A stretch of DNA of 64,000 bases from Notolepis coatsorum. Its lineage: Eukaryota; Chordata; Actinopteri; Aulopiformes; Paralepididae. The stretch is taken from NCBI GenBank assembly GCA_963971535.1, contig OZ020592.1:123214304-123278303 (forward strand), read 5' to 3'. The notes beneath the pieces are model-generated. The model ran no database searches. It was not told the DNA's origin and saw only the letters and a list, made by a program, of their open reading frames with translations. Below, piece after piece: positions 32,080-41,728 of this stretch. The position numbers and the translations under genes were made by a program. Position 1 is the first letter of the stretch; every line of letters begins with the position of its first letter.

Positions 32080-32262
32080 AGTAGAGGATGAGCGGAGGGT
32101 GCGGGAGGGGGTGTATTCCTGGAGGAGGTCAGTGATGTAGATGGGGGCTAGATTGTGGAGGGCTTTGAAGGTGAGTAGAAGGTTTTTGTAATCAATCCGG
32201 TAGTGCACATGGAGCCAGTGTAATTGAATGAGAACAGGGGGTCGGATGAATTCCTGCAGGAT

Positions 32263-32684
32263 ATATTATTGGTGGGAAGGCCAGTGAGGTATCCAACGAT
32301 ATCTCTCTCGTCATTCTAGCTGTAGAACTGACCTGTGGTGAACATATACTATCCAGCTAGCTAGACTCTAACAAACAAAGGTCAGCGGTCATAGACGGCT
32401 CAATACTACAGCCAGAACGAAGACAGATAGAGGGGCCATTGGGAAGAAGACCTTGAGGATGTGGCATCCGCCATTGTATACTAGCTCATCAACACAAGGG
32501 TATTTAATGCGTGAGTCTAAATAGCACTTTTTTTTTTTTTTTTTTTTATATAGCTTAGTCCACATTATTTGTAGACTATTAACACACTAGGGAGAGAAGC
32601 CTGTTCACTATTTAACATCACAGAAAAAGCCTTATGCAAAGTACTAAATGCTTGGAAAAAGGCATGAAACACAATGTATAAATG
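32263..32684. other. unassigned
   Basis: Poly-T run near 32529-32547. No frame or repeat family recognised. Confidence 0.5.
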
Positions 32685-32870
32685 AAACCGTAAACAGCCT
32701 ATTGGGATGCTAGATCCTAATGTGAAACACTGTGATTTACTTTACCTTGCTACCTCTCTATCTTTTTTATGCTTGTGGCCTGCCTGTATTGTTTTTACTG
32801 CTGTGAAGCACTTTGAACTGCAATTTCTGTATTAAAAGTGCTACACAAATAAAGTTATTATTATTATAAA
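32685..32870 (+). mobile_element. LINE 3' end with (ATT)n tail
   Basis: Shares CTGTGAAGCACTTTGAACTG and ACAAATAAAGTTATTATTAT with the copy at 47210-47460. Typical tail of a fish LINE family. Confidence 0.75.
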
Positions 32871-32933
32871 TGATTATAGATAATATATTATAGATTATAT
32901 AAAATAAAAACATTATAGTTATGATATTGTCAG

Positions 32934-33403
32934 GCCAGCCGGGGAGTGCAGCGGACTAAGCGTCTGTCTACCACCGCAGAGACACTGGTATCGAATCCAG
33001 CTGTCAGCGGTACCTCCGGCTTGGTCGGTTGTCATACTGACACAATTGGCAGTGTCAGCGGGTGGGAAGCTGGTGGGTTGTATCCTGGTCGTTGTAAACA
33101 GCGACTCCTACAGGTCGGTCAGGGCGCCTGCACAGCGAGGGAGGGAATTGGGGAAGGTAGTGTGAGCCTCCCACATGTTACACTTCCCCAGTGAGAGTCC
33201 TCGCTGCCAGCTGAAAAGAGGCTGCTGGCTGTCTCCACATGTATCGGAGGAGACATGTGATAGACTTCAGGGCTCCCTAGACCGGCAAGTGGGGGGAAAA
33301 TGCGCGCAACGACCAGTAAGGGGAGGGGGGAATTGGCATAATGACTAAATTGGGATGGGAGAAAAATACAGAAAAATGGAGGGAAAAAAGTAGATACAAA
33401 AAA
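32934..33403 (+). mobile_element. long tRNA-derived SINE, copy 2, with 17-bp target duplication
   Basis: Flanked by AGTTATGATATTGTCAG (32917-32933, 33404-33420). The head has an A-box-like AGCGGACTAAGCG and a B box GGTATCGAATCC. The body matches 4578-5054 block by block. At 470 bp the family is long for a SINE. Confidence 0.88.
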
Positions 33404-33518
33404 AGTTATGATATTGTCAGATGTGTAGAATTCACCTATTAACAACATTACCTCTAATTCTAAAAAAGTTAACAATCAGTTATTTATTCCTACTCTTTGG
33501 CGACATATAGTTCAGGGT

Positions 33519-34079
33519 ATCTGCAGGGGGGGGCGGAGCCAGGCGTCATGGAGTATGGACGTGTTTCACGTCGCTCTCATAAACTTTGAATAACATACCT
33601 TTTTACCCCTATAGTTTTTTATTAAGAACTTCGACAGGTTAATTACTTTATAACTTTTTTACGGATATGGCGAGCAAGCGGGCTGCTGTACGAGGCGTGG
33701 CGACGCCAGCAACAGACAAGATACAGACAAGCTCTCCATGTAACGCCTCTGGCATGGCAGGGGCTGAGCTAAGTGAAGCTAGCTTATCAGCCATTAGTAA
33801 AACGGCATCAATAGAAAGCCAATTCGTCAAATACTTAGATTCTTATCGTCAATTGTTGACGGAGGAGATAGGAACGGCTATTAAGCCGTTAAGCCGGTGA
33901 TGGAGGAAGTGGAGACGCTTCACACAAGAACCTTGACTAATGCTAAGGAAATTGCCTCGCTCACAGGGGAAGCCACGAGACAGAGCGAGCGGCTGCGGCA
34001 CTTGGAAAGGGCCCTGACCGACAAGCAGACGGAGTTGACCAGAATGCAGGTTTTTCCCGTGTTTTCGTTCTTGTTCTAA
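33519..34079 (+). pseudogene. LINE ORF1-like coiled-coil protein, frame-broken
   Basis: Frame 33667-33900 (MASKRAAVRGVATPATDKIQ... ending AIKPLSR) joins frame 33897-34079 (MMEEVETLHTRTLTNAKEIA, ERLRHLERALTDKQTELTR) across a TGATG overlap. Together they look like the N-terminus and coiled coil of an L1-type ORF1 RNA-binding protein, and the GGCGGAGCCAGGCG upstream could be its 5' UTR. No ORF2 follows. The L1 call is an inference from layout. Confidence 0.5.
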
Positions 34080-34354
34080 CGCTCGTTATCTTCTCCTCTC
34101 TCCCCTCAAGGAACCGTACCTCCACCCCGGAAATCCCCACGTCGCTCCCCGTTCATTCTCACTCATACAGTAGCTCGCTCCTCTGGATAAACCTCCCCTT
34201 CCTTTGTTTCGCCTGGACTGGTTAGTACACGCACACACGAAAACAACAGTCAGTCACATTAACATTAACAAAGTTTTGCCCGCTAGACACACATACTGTA
34301 ATTGAAACACACACATCTCATTAACATTGACCGTGGGCATCCACACACTCCCCC
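34080..34354. other. unassigned
   Basis: Short AT/GC-mixed stretch, no frame of note. Confidence 0.4.
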
Positions 34355-34363
34355 CACTTAGAC

Positions 34364-34753
34364 GCGTGATCTTTTTTTCGTAGCCGCAGTTTGCAAAGAT
34401 GCTCTCTGATTGGCTAGCCCGCATACAGCGAAGACCCTCTCTGATTGGTTTAGCTCCGAAGGGCTCTTCCGCCTTGTACATATTCTCTGCTTCGATGTGG
34501 TTATGCTTTGGCCCTCTTTCGAATGCTTAGAGTTTGGAATCAGGGCTGGTGGTCCATCGCCCTGCTCTAAAGATAAACTCTAAGCATAACCCACTTCGAA
34601 AGAGGGCCAAATCATAACCACTTTGAAGCAGAGAATATATATGTACAAGGCGGAAGAGCCCTTCAGAGCTAAACCAATCAGAGAGGGTATTTGCTGTATG
34701 TGGGCTAGCCAGAGAGTGTCTTCGCAAACTACGTCTACGGAAAGAAATCACGC
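34364..34753. mobile_element. foldback element with about 180-bp arms and 9-bp target duplication
   Basis: The left arm (GCGTGATCTTTTTTTCGTAG..., ...GGTTTAGCTCCGAAGGGCTC, ...TGGCCCTCTTTCGAA) recurs inverted on the right. Flanks are CACTTAGAC (34355-34363, 34754-34762). Long inverted arms with a 9-bp duplication fit Mutator-like MITEs. Arms differ by scattered substitutions and small indels. Confidence 0.78.
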
Positions 34754-34999
34754 CACTTAGACCCCGTTAGGTTTAGTACGTTCGATTATTTAGTTTTCTT
34801 TTCTTTTGTATATATTACATATCATTATTGTATTCCGTCTGTCTCCTGTGTCCATCTGTCCTGTGGTTCTGCCACACATGGCTGCCTTTTGTATGGGTCG
34901 ACCATAATGCACATTCAGAGCTATTGGCTACTGTAAACGCATGTGGAATCCAATAGCGCTCTGCTAGTTGTTTCATGGGGACTTTAAGTGCTGCGGCTG

Positions 35000-35165
35000 A
35001 GACTTTTGATTTGTTAATTGATTGATTGAAAACTTTATTAACAGATTGCAGAATGGGTACAATACAGTACGGCTCAATACAAACAACTGCTAAGAGGATG
35101 CAGACCATAACAAGACTCTCGTCTTATTTACATAAAGGTCCTCCATTTTCAATTCATCAAGACAT
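35000..35165 (-). repeat. dispersed repeat module, copy 1
   Basis: GATTGATTGAAAACTTTATTAACAG then GGGTACAATACAGTACGGCT and TCCATTTTCAATTCAT. Shared with 38376-38510 and 48620-48770. The short tandem motif beside TTTATTAA suggests the reversed 3' end of a LINE. Confidence 0.7.
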
Positions 35166-35309
35166 TTATGACATACAAGACATACAGATATACAGTACTG
35201 TGTGAGAAAAAAAGATCATAAAAAAAATATACATCCGAAGGGGAAGAAACTTTACATTGGAGGGGGTTGGGTCGGTGTTGGGGGGGGGGGGGGGGGCTTG
35301 ACATTTACC

Positions 35310-35715
35310 GGGGTTTCTAATTGCATCGACACAGGAAGGCGTCATCGATTAGAGCGGACAGCTCTCACCCCCTAAATCCGGAGTATCAATTATTGCCTTC
35401 CGGCCAACGTTTGGAGACCCCTGCAGCTAAAAACAAAAGATACAAATTCTCATTTATACCTACCTCCATTCGTGCCATCATGGAGGAGGCAGGAGAGGGC
35501 GGCTTTGAGGTGGGTGGATGGGGGGATGGTTGTGGTTGCTTGTTTGACTGTTGTCATGATCTGATCCTGTGAGGCTGTGACCATGTACTGTACATGTCTG
35601 TCTGTGTTCTTCTTGTTATGTATGTTTGCTGTGTTTTTTTTGGAGCTCCTAGTCATCTGCTGTAACATGAATTGCCCAGTTTGGGACATACTAATACACT
35701 TGACCTTGACACTCG
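35310..35715 (+). mobile_element. LINE 3' end
   Basis: Encodes HPLNPEYQLLPSGQRLETPA and KFSFIPTSIRAIM, the usual last residues of fish LINE ORF2, then a 3' UTR with TGAATTGCCCAGTTTGGGAC. Confidence 0.7.
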
Positions 35716-35913
35716 TAAGGCGCTCTCAGACTTCAGCAGCTGCTCTTGACATAAACCCAGTGAGTTTAACGTGTCTCACAATCTGAGGCAAGAAGAACAT
35801 CTTTTGTTTTGACAAGTCTGTGTTCTTTTTTGTTTGTGAGTAGAGCTGGTGAAGTTTTCTTCAGGGGACACAAAGGGGCCCCAATTAGAAGGGAATCAAT
35901 GAACAATATTTAG

Positions 35914-36391
35914 TAGGGATGTCCGATATTATCGGCCGACCGATATTATCGGCCGATATCGGCAGTAAAATATGATATCGGAAAATATCGGTATCAAAAA
36001 AAAAAAAAAAAAAAAAACAATATATATATATATATTTTTTTTTTACATTTATTTAACCTTTATTTACCCAGGCAAGCAAGTAAGAACCAATTCTTATTTT
36101 ATTTATTGTCAAAAGTATGCATGTTGGTTTAATTCAACAACAAGAGATATGTAATGTTAATTTTTACTTTTTTAATTATCATATTTTGCACAGATAATGC
36201 TTACATTTAGAAAGCCTTTTGAATGCATCCAGTGAAATTATTAATTACCTGAAATTATTCAGTTTTTTTGGGGGGAAACCCTGCATATATCGGTATCGGT
36301 TGATATCGGTATCGGTATCGGTATCGAAATTAAGAGTTGGACAATATCGGAATATCGGTATCGGTAAAAAAGCCAATATCGAGCATCCCTA
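35914..36391. mobile_element. hAT-type MITE with TATCGG repeats
   Basis: Ends TAGGGATGTCCGATAT and ATATCGAGCATCCCTA, flanked by 8-bp ATATTTAG (35906-35913, 36392-36399). Subterminal GGTATC/CCGATA hexamers repeat at both ends. Related in ends, not in body, to 10841-11714. Confidence 0.9.
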
Positions 36392-36433
36392 ATATTTAGG
36401 AGGGGCTTTGAAAGAAGAACTGTACAGTTGGCT

Positions 36434-36535
36434 GTGTGTGTGTGTGTGTGTGTGTGTTCTGTGTGTGTGTGTGTGTGTGTTCTGTGTGTTTGTGTGCATG
36501 TGTGTACTGTGTGTGTTTGTGTGCATATGTGTGAG
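36434..36535. repeat. interrupted (GT)n microsatellite
   Basis: GT runs with TTCTGT and GCATGT interruptions. Confidence 0.9.
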
Positions 36536-36539
36536 CGCA

Positions 36540-36910
36540 TGCAATGCGTTCCCATTATCTGCTTGTTTCAGTTTCTCCGACGCGATTGTGGCAATTATTC
36601 TGACGCGCGGCGTTGCTCACAACACAGGCAGCGAGTCGGTTACATCCTCGTGCCTCTCAGATCCCGGCAAGGGGAGCCGCACGGACTCAGAGCAGGGGAT
36701 GTGCTGAGCACACAGATGATTACGTTCAAGACTACCGAGGAGGCGATAGCGGCCGTGTTTTGTATTCAGGGCACAGACGGAAACATCAAACCCAGAGAAT
36801 ACTGTGTGTGGTGCTGTCGGGCGGCCCGAGGAAACACACTGCAGGAACTAATCCTTTTAATGTTTCCTGTTTGTTCCCGTTCTTATAGTCCGTCACAGAA
36901 CAGTAAGAGC
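36540..36910 (+). other. unassigned open stretch
   Basis: The plus frame from the preceding microsatellite stays open through VGYILVPLRSRQGEPHGL, ITFKTTEEAIAAVFCIQGTD and NIKPREYCVWCCRAARGNTL to 36940. Composition is more gene-like than the surroundings. I recognise no family and see no clear splice signals. Confidence 0.2.
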
Positions 36911-37024
36911 CTTGGGCCTCTGCTTATGTTGGTGTTTTAATCTTTAAAAAAAAAGAAAAAGTATTGTCAGATTTATTATTAAGTCTAAAAAAATCGCATT
37001 TCTTTAGAAAACAAGCTAAACAAA

Positions 37025-37580
37025 TCTGCCAGCCTCTGTGTTGTCCTTCTCTGTCCTTTCCTTCCTGTAGAGCCTCTGTGTTGTCCTGCTCTGTCCCTTC
37101 CTTCCTGTAGAGCCTCTGTGTTGTCCTGATCTGTCCCTTCCTTCCTGTAGAGCCTCTGTGTTGTTCTGCTCTGTCCCTTCCTGTAGAGCCTCTGTGTTGT
37201 CCTGCTCTGTCCCTTCCTGTAGAGCCTCTGTGTTGTCCTGCTCTGTCCCTTCCTGTAGAGCCTCTGTGTTGTCCTGCTCTGTCCCTTCCTGTAGAGCTTC
37301 TGTGTTGTCCTGCTCTGTCCCTTCCTGTAGAGCCTCTGTGTTGTCCTGCTCTGTCCCTTCCTGTAGAGCCTCTGTGTTGTCCTGCTCTGTCCCTTCCTGT
37401 AGAGCCTCTGTGTTGTCCTGCTCTGTCCCTTCCTGTAGAGCCTCTGTGTTGTCCTGCTCTGTCCCTTCCTGTAGAGCCTCTGTGTTGTCCTGCTCTGTCC
37501 CTTCCTGTAGAGCCTCTGTGTTGTCCTGATCTGTCCCTTCCTGTAGAGCCTCTGTGTTGTCCTGCTCTGTCCCTTCCCTT
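37025..37580. repeat. 36-bp minisatellite, about 15 copies
   Basis: Unit CTGTAGAGCCTCTGTGTTGT plus CCTGCTCTGTCCCTTC. The first few units are 40 bp, with an extra CTTC. Because 36 is divisible by three, frames stay open on both strands (for example repeated STGRDRAGQHRG on minus). Confidence 0.95.
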
Positions 37581-37612
37581 CCGCCTCGGACAGTCCTTCA
37601 TACCAGCGGCCA
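37581..37612 (+). mobile_element. start of a LINE 3' end cut by the assembly gap
   Basis: CGCCTCGGACAGTCCTTCAT matches 27955-27985. The rest is lost in the gap. Confidence 0.7.
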
Positions 37613-37812
37613 NNNNNNNNNNNNNNNNNNNNNNNNNNNNNNNNNNNNNNNNNNNNNNNNNNNNNNNNNNNNNNNNNNNNNNNNNNNNNNNNNNNNNNNN
37701 NNNNNNNNNNNNNNNNNNNNNNNNNNNNNNNNNNNNNNNNNNNNNNNNNNNNNNNNNNNNNNNNNNNNNNNNNNNNNNNNNNNNNNNNNNNNNNNNNNNN
37801 NNNNNNNNNNNN
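37613..37812. other. assembly gap (200 N)
   Basis: A run of exactly 200 N, probably a placeholder of unknown true length. It lies where the 5' end of the Gag-like element (39982-41106) might be expected. Confidence 0.99.
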
Positions 37813-38048
37813 TGAAGTCTTGGGGTGGTTTACGTAAATGACGCACTTGCGGGGAGGCGTGGCGCCTCCTACAGGAAGTGTGAGTGTTGTGGTGCGTTGG
37901 TGATGGACAGGACGTTCCAGCGGAGGGCGCTGTTGCCTCTTTTATAGTTTCACCTTTACGGTGGAACGGGGGCGTTGGCAGTGGAGAAGGGTTTGTAGTT
38001 ATTATAAGTTTTGAGTAGCGACCATTTGTGGGGATTTATAAATTCTTT

Positions 38049-38375
38049 ATGTTCGGTTTTTTCTGGTTGTTGATGATGGGGGTGTTTACTGGTTTGATTA
38101 TAGGTCTGTATTTGTTATGGGCCAGGTGTAAATGGCGCTGGTGGGATTGGCGTGAACCCCCCCCCCCCCTTTTTCCTGTCTTTCTCCCTCGTTCACGCTC
38201 TCTCCCTCCCTCCCTCCCTCCTTCCCTCCCTCCCTCCCTCCCTCCCCCCCCCCCCCCTTCCCCCCCCCCTCCCCCCCCGCCCCCCTCCGCTCCATCCCTG
38301 TCTCCCGGCTTAACTTGTGAGGGGACAGGTGCACAAAGGGAGTTTTTGTTTAGTATAGATTGCCTGATTGATTGA
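38049..38375 (+). CDS. small membrane-anchor-like ORF, doubtful
   Basis: From ATG 38049 the frame starts with one hydrophobic segment (MFGFFWLLMMGVFTGLIIGL), then ARCKWRWWDWRE, then a Pro/Ser tail coded by C- and T-rich low-complexity DNA, ending in the repeat module. The N-terminus would be a plausible signal anchor. The low-complexity tail argues against a real gene. Confidence 0.2.
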   Translation: MFGFFWLLMMGVFTGLIIGLYLLWARCKWRWWDWREPPPPLFPVFLPRSRSLPPSLPPSLPPSLPPPPPPSPPPPPPPPSAPSLSPGLTCEGTGAQREFLFSIDCLID

Positions 38376-38510
38376 TTGATTGAAAATTTTTATTAACGGA
38401 TTGTTAATGGGTACGATACGGTACAGCTCAATACACACAATTGTTAAGGGGATGCAGACCGGAGAAAGAACTTTCGTCTTGTTTACATCGGGTCCCCCAT
38501 TTCAATCATC
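38376..38510 (-). repeat. dispersed repeat module, copy 2
   Basis: (GATT)n, then TTTTTATTAACGGATTG, GGTACGATACGGTACAGCTC and GGGTCCCCCATTTCAATC. See copies at 35000-35165 and 48620-48770. Confidence 0.75.
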
Positions 38511-39226
38511 ATGGGTTAGGAGTATGGTTAAATTAATAGTGTTACTTGCTAAAAAGGATTACATAAGGATAGATGGAATATTCATGGTCATTTTTTTGGT
38601 CTGATTAAAGTTAAGGTTGATTTAGACGGTTTTGGTAGTAGTTAATGTTGCATTGTGTGACCCCCCCCCCCCCCCCCTTCCTCCCCTTAGTCCCTGGATC
38701 CCTGTATCCCTCCCTCCTTTTTTCTTTTCCCTTCCCTGTCTCTCCTTGTATTTCGCCATCCCTAGATTGCGGCGTGTTGTGGGCATTTGGTTGTAGGTTT
38801 ATTTGTACTGCGTTGTTATTGTATATGTGAAGTAGGTACCGGATGGGCGCTGGCCTGTCTAGGTGCAGGTGGTGGTAGGATGATTTGTGATATTCTTGGT
38901 GTGGTAGAAGCTTGGGGTGATTCCGTTCAGGTTCGAAACTGAAGGGAGGACGCTTTGGGCTGTGAGTTGACGGTTCTTTGTGTATTCGGAGAACTGGGAG
39001 GATATTGCGGTGGCATAGTGCGGGTGTCCATGAAATTATTAACGTGGCCAGCTGTACTATGTGTCGGTCAGGGTTTTAGTGATCTAAGTTGCTAAAAGTT
39101 TATTGTTTTCCCTGATTAGGTGGTTGGTAGCAGTAGCAACACTGATTAATTTTTATTAAGTGTTGTGGGGGGTAATGGTTGTGTGTAAGGATGAATGAAA
39201 TGGATGTAGTATGAGAAGTGAAGCGA
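38511..39226. other. unassigned
   Basis: A poly-C run at about 38660-38678 and T-rich DNA. No gene recognised. Confidence 0.4.
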
Positions 39227-39297
39227 AAGCGAATAATACATTTAGTCGATACGCTAATCGGAATAATACATTTAGTCGATACGCTAATCGGGCATTT
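39227..39297. repeat. tandem duplication of about 30 bp
   Basis: GAATAATACATTTAGTCGAT plus ACGCTAATCG occurs twice in a row. Confidence 0.9.
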
Positions 39298-39981
39298 AAA
39301 AGTAAGAAATAAGGTTAGGATGAACAGATTCATCAAGCAAAGAGAGATTAGAATCAGATGAAGGACCAGGTTTACAAAGGATTATTAGACAATGGATAGG
39401 AAGGGGATTAATGATTATATTTCCCAGGAAATCAGGAGGAGAGAGCACACAGGGGATTGGAAAACTCCAGTGTTCCTGTTGAAGGAACGGACAAAAAACA
39501 AGATAAGCTGTATCGTTATTTTTTCAAGCAAATCACACTGTGTCTCTTTAAATATATTAGTATAGTGTTGCCCGACATTTCCAATGCATAACGAAGAGTG
39601 GAAATAATAAGGGAAATGCCACTGTATTAAGTTTGGATATTTCTGCTTTCTTTCTATACAGATGCTCGGCCGGACAGGTGCTCTAACGACTTCCACAACC
39701 ATCTAGGGAAAACGGCTTTAATGCGCCTTGGTATAAGTATGAATGATAAGCCAGTTATCAATCCTTGTCTGCACAGTAAAAATTTGACAGTGTGAGTGTT
39801 TTAACTCAAGTAAGTAGAAGTAGTGGGAGACAGAGAAACTTGTTTTTTCAAACGGTGATTACAAGAGTGTGTTGAAAGTGGAATGAATGACAGTAACATA
39901 GGAAGTTCACTTTAGTGGGACATTTGATAGGAACAACTGAAGCGTTAAATGCAGTAACAATAGGATAACAACAACAACGAT
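39298..39981. other. probable leader of the Gag-like element
   Basis: No frame. Purine-rich stretches and ACAACAACAACG just before the ATG at 39982. No primer-binding site recognised. Confidence 0.35.
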
Positions 39982-41106
39982 ATGGAGGAGGGCCTTAGTG
40001 ATCGGGCCATTGGGGGAAGTAGGCCGAGGGCCTCTGCAGACATTTCCCAGATAGACTATACCAGTGATGATCTGATTGATTTGAATATGGACTTCTCTCA
40101 TGTGACCAGTACGACAGAAGGACTTGGAATGATGACTTTGATTCCAACACAGGGGAGTGAACCAGTGACAACGGTGTTACTCCAACCAGAACCGATTCAA
40201 GCTGGAGTGTCCATTGCAGGCGACTGCGGTTTAACCAAGGGGCAGAAAAAGAGACTGAGGTTACAGCCGTCCCACGAAGTCCACTCTGGCCGGAGGGCTG
40301 GAACTGAGACCGACAGCAGGTATGGAATACACGAACAGTTTCTACAGCCCACCCGTTTCCCACATCCATCCTGCCCTCAGCACCAAAGCCAAGATGGGAG
40401 GCGGAGCCCAACGGTGGGACGTCAAACCGCCCGTGCTGAGATGGGGGAAGAGGCAGCATACTATAAACAACAGAGAGCGTTTGTGACGGCGTTCGAACAA
40501 CACGAGGCAGTTCATCGAGATCTGATGAAGACACAGCTGGAGATCGGTCAAGCCGCACACGAGACTCAGAGATTGGAACGGGAACTGGCGAGAAAGACTG
40601 TGCTACTAGAAGCGACAGCTGTTGAGATCATGCTTCGGGCGTCTGACCTAGGCCGCTGTGATCAAAGAATGCCCTGTGCTCTGTTGCCCGGACAGGGAAC
40701 TGGGCCGCAACAGGGTGAACAGAACCGCAGGAGGGGTGAGTTTCCAGGCCCCTCCCAACAAGAGAAGGCCAGAGGAGAGGCAGCAGAAAAGGACAGGTAT
40801 GCCCCTCTCTCCTCCAGGCAACAGGACATGCGACCAGAGGACAGGAGAGGGGTGGACCTGGAGAGGACGGTGGGAGGCCAGCCGAGAGACTGTGGGAGTC
40901 GTGGTAAACTGGGTGAACTGGAACCCCTGGGATGGCCGGCGTCGGCTGTGTGCTGGGGTTGTGGGGAGGTTGGCCATTTCGCTCGGTCATGTGACAAAGG
41001 GTGGAGGCCTCAGCAAACGTCCAGAAAGAAGCAAGAGTCCAAACAGGGTTGCTGGGAATGTGGAGAGTTGGGACATTGTCAGAGGGGGTGTCTGCATAGG
41101 TCATAG
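39982..41106 (+). CDS. orphan Gag-like protein with two zinc knuckles
   Basis: 374 codons with no break. Acidic N-terminus (MEEGLSDRAIGGSRPRASAD), a basic QKKRLRLQPSHEVHSGRR patch, a coiled-coil-like segment (about 167-213, with QHEAVHRDLMKTQLEIGQAA), a charged Gln/Arg/Glu linker and two CX2CX4HX4C knuckles at the C-terminus: CWGCGEVGHFARSC (about 325-338) and CWECGELGHCQRGC (about 357-370). Double knuckles at the C-terminus are the mark of retroviral or Ty3-type nucleocapsid. I see no recognisable capsid signature, and no protease, RT, integrase or envelope follows. An LTR-like block lies 2.2 kb downstream. It may be the gag of a non-autonomous LTR element, or a captured gag gene. Confidence 0.7.
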   Translation: MEEGLSDRAIGGSRPRASADISQIDYTSDDLIDLNMDFSHVTSTTEGLGMMTLIPTQGSEPVTTVLLQPEPIQAGVSIAGDCGLTKGQKKRLRLQPSHEVHSGRRAGTETDSRYGIHEQFLQPTRFPHPSCPQHQSQDGRRSPTVGRQTARAEMGEEAAYYKQQRAFVTAFEQHEAVHRDLMKTQLEIGQAAHETQRLERELARKTVLLEATAVEIMLRASDLGRCDQRMPCALLPGQGTGPQQGEQNRRRGEFPGPSQQEKARGEAAEKDRYAPLSSRQQDMRPEDRRGVDLERTVGGQPRDCGSRGKLGELEPLGWPASAVCWGCGEVGHFARSCDKGWRPQQTSRKKQESKQGCWECGELGHCQRGCLHRS

Positions 41107-41690
41107 GTTAATTAAGAACGAGGCAGGAATGCACAAGCGGAGCTAATAGTGCTCGGGAAAATAGAGTTATTAATAAGTTAAAATGGGAAGAAGGACGGAT
41201 TGGAACAAAAAATAGAATAAAAAATATATAGGAGCGTTGATACATTAGATTATGAGTGGAAGCGACTAAGATGGATGTGCAACTAACAGGGAGAGGTGAG
41301 ATGACTGACAGATGCATGAGCCAATCGTACTAACAGTTAATTAATAGACAAATCATGGGTTTTCCTTTTTTGCTACAGTGTGTCTGATCAACTCTTGCTG
41401 TGGCAGTGAGGAAAACGTAAGGGAGAATGGTATGGTGGACGATTTTTGGAATCTCCCACCTGTGCAGCCTGGCCCGGCTGCACAGATTGGAGAGAGAGAG
41501 AAAAATGGTCACCGCAATGGCTCTTGTGGTCATGTGAACTCTGAACCAGACGGTGTCAGAGAAGGGTTAAACAGTTGGGTTTTAGACAGGAACAATGGAA
41601 CATATAATATTAGACAGAGTTAGAAACAAAGGACTATTTATAGTAGTGATTACAATACTTGATCAAAGGGTGGTCAAGGTTGAATTAAGG

Positions 41691-41728
<38 letters not shown>

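Larger units (their letters stand above)
30167..32262 (-). mobile_element. interspersed repeat of unknown class carrying two later insertions
   Basis: The parts 30170-30410, 31289-31469 and 32080-32260 join into one repeat whose minus strand encodes DARAFSCSAPRLWNSLPPHV, a phrase often seen near the end of fish LINE-type frames. A 59-61 bp unit (GTAGAGGATGAGTGGAGGGA plus GCACCCATGGTGCTGAGGCT) is repeated three to four times (31289-31465). A hAT-type element and a solo LTR interrupt it. Confidence 0.6.

Noticed and set aside
31624..32091. 155-codon frame with hydrophobic stretches
   Set aside because: It lies inside a solo LTR with clear target duplication, and nothing in it resembles a known protein.
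33897..33901. TGATG overlap in the ORF1-like gene as a translational coupling site
   Set aside because: The two frames read as one coiled-coil protein broken by an indel. No second cistron starts there.
37025..37580. Regularly spaced 36-bp repeats suggesting a CRISPR array
   Set aside because: The units are contiguous with no spacers, and the context is eukaryotic. It is a minisatellite.
37158..37601. 225- and 123-codon frames with 12-residue repeats as a secreted repetitive protein
   Set aside because: The unit length of 36 keeps all frames open. No start context, signal peptide or flanking exon supports a gene.
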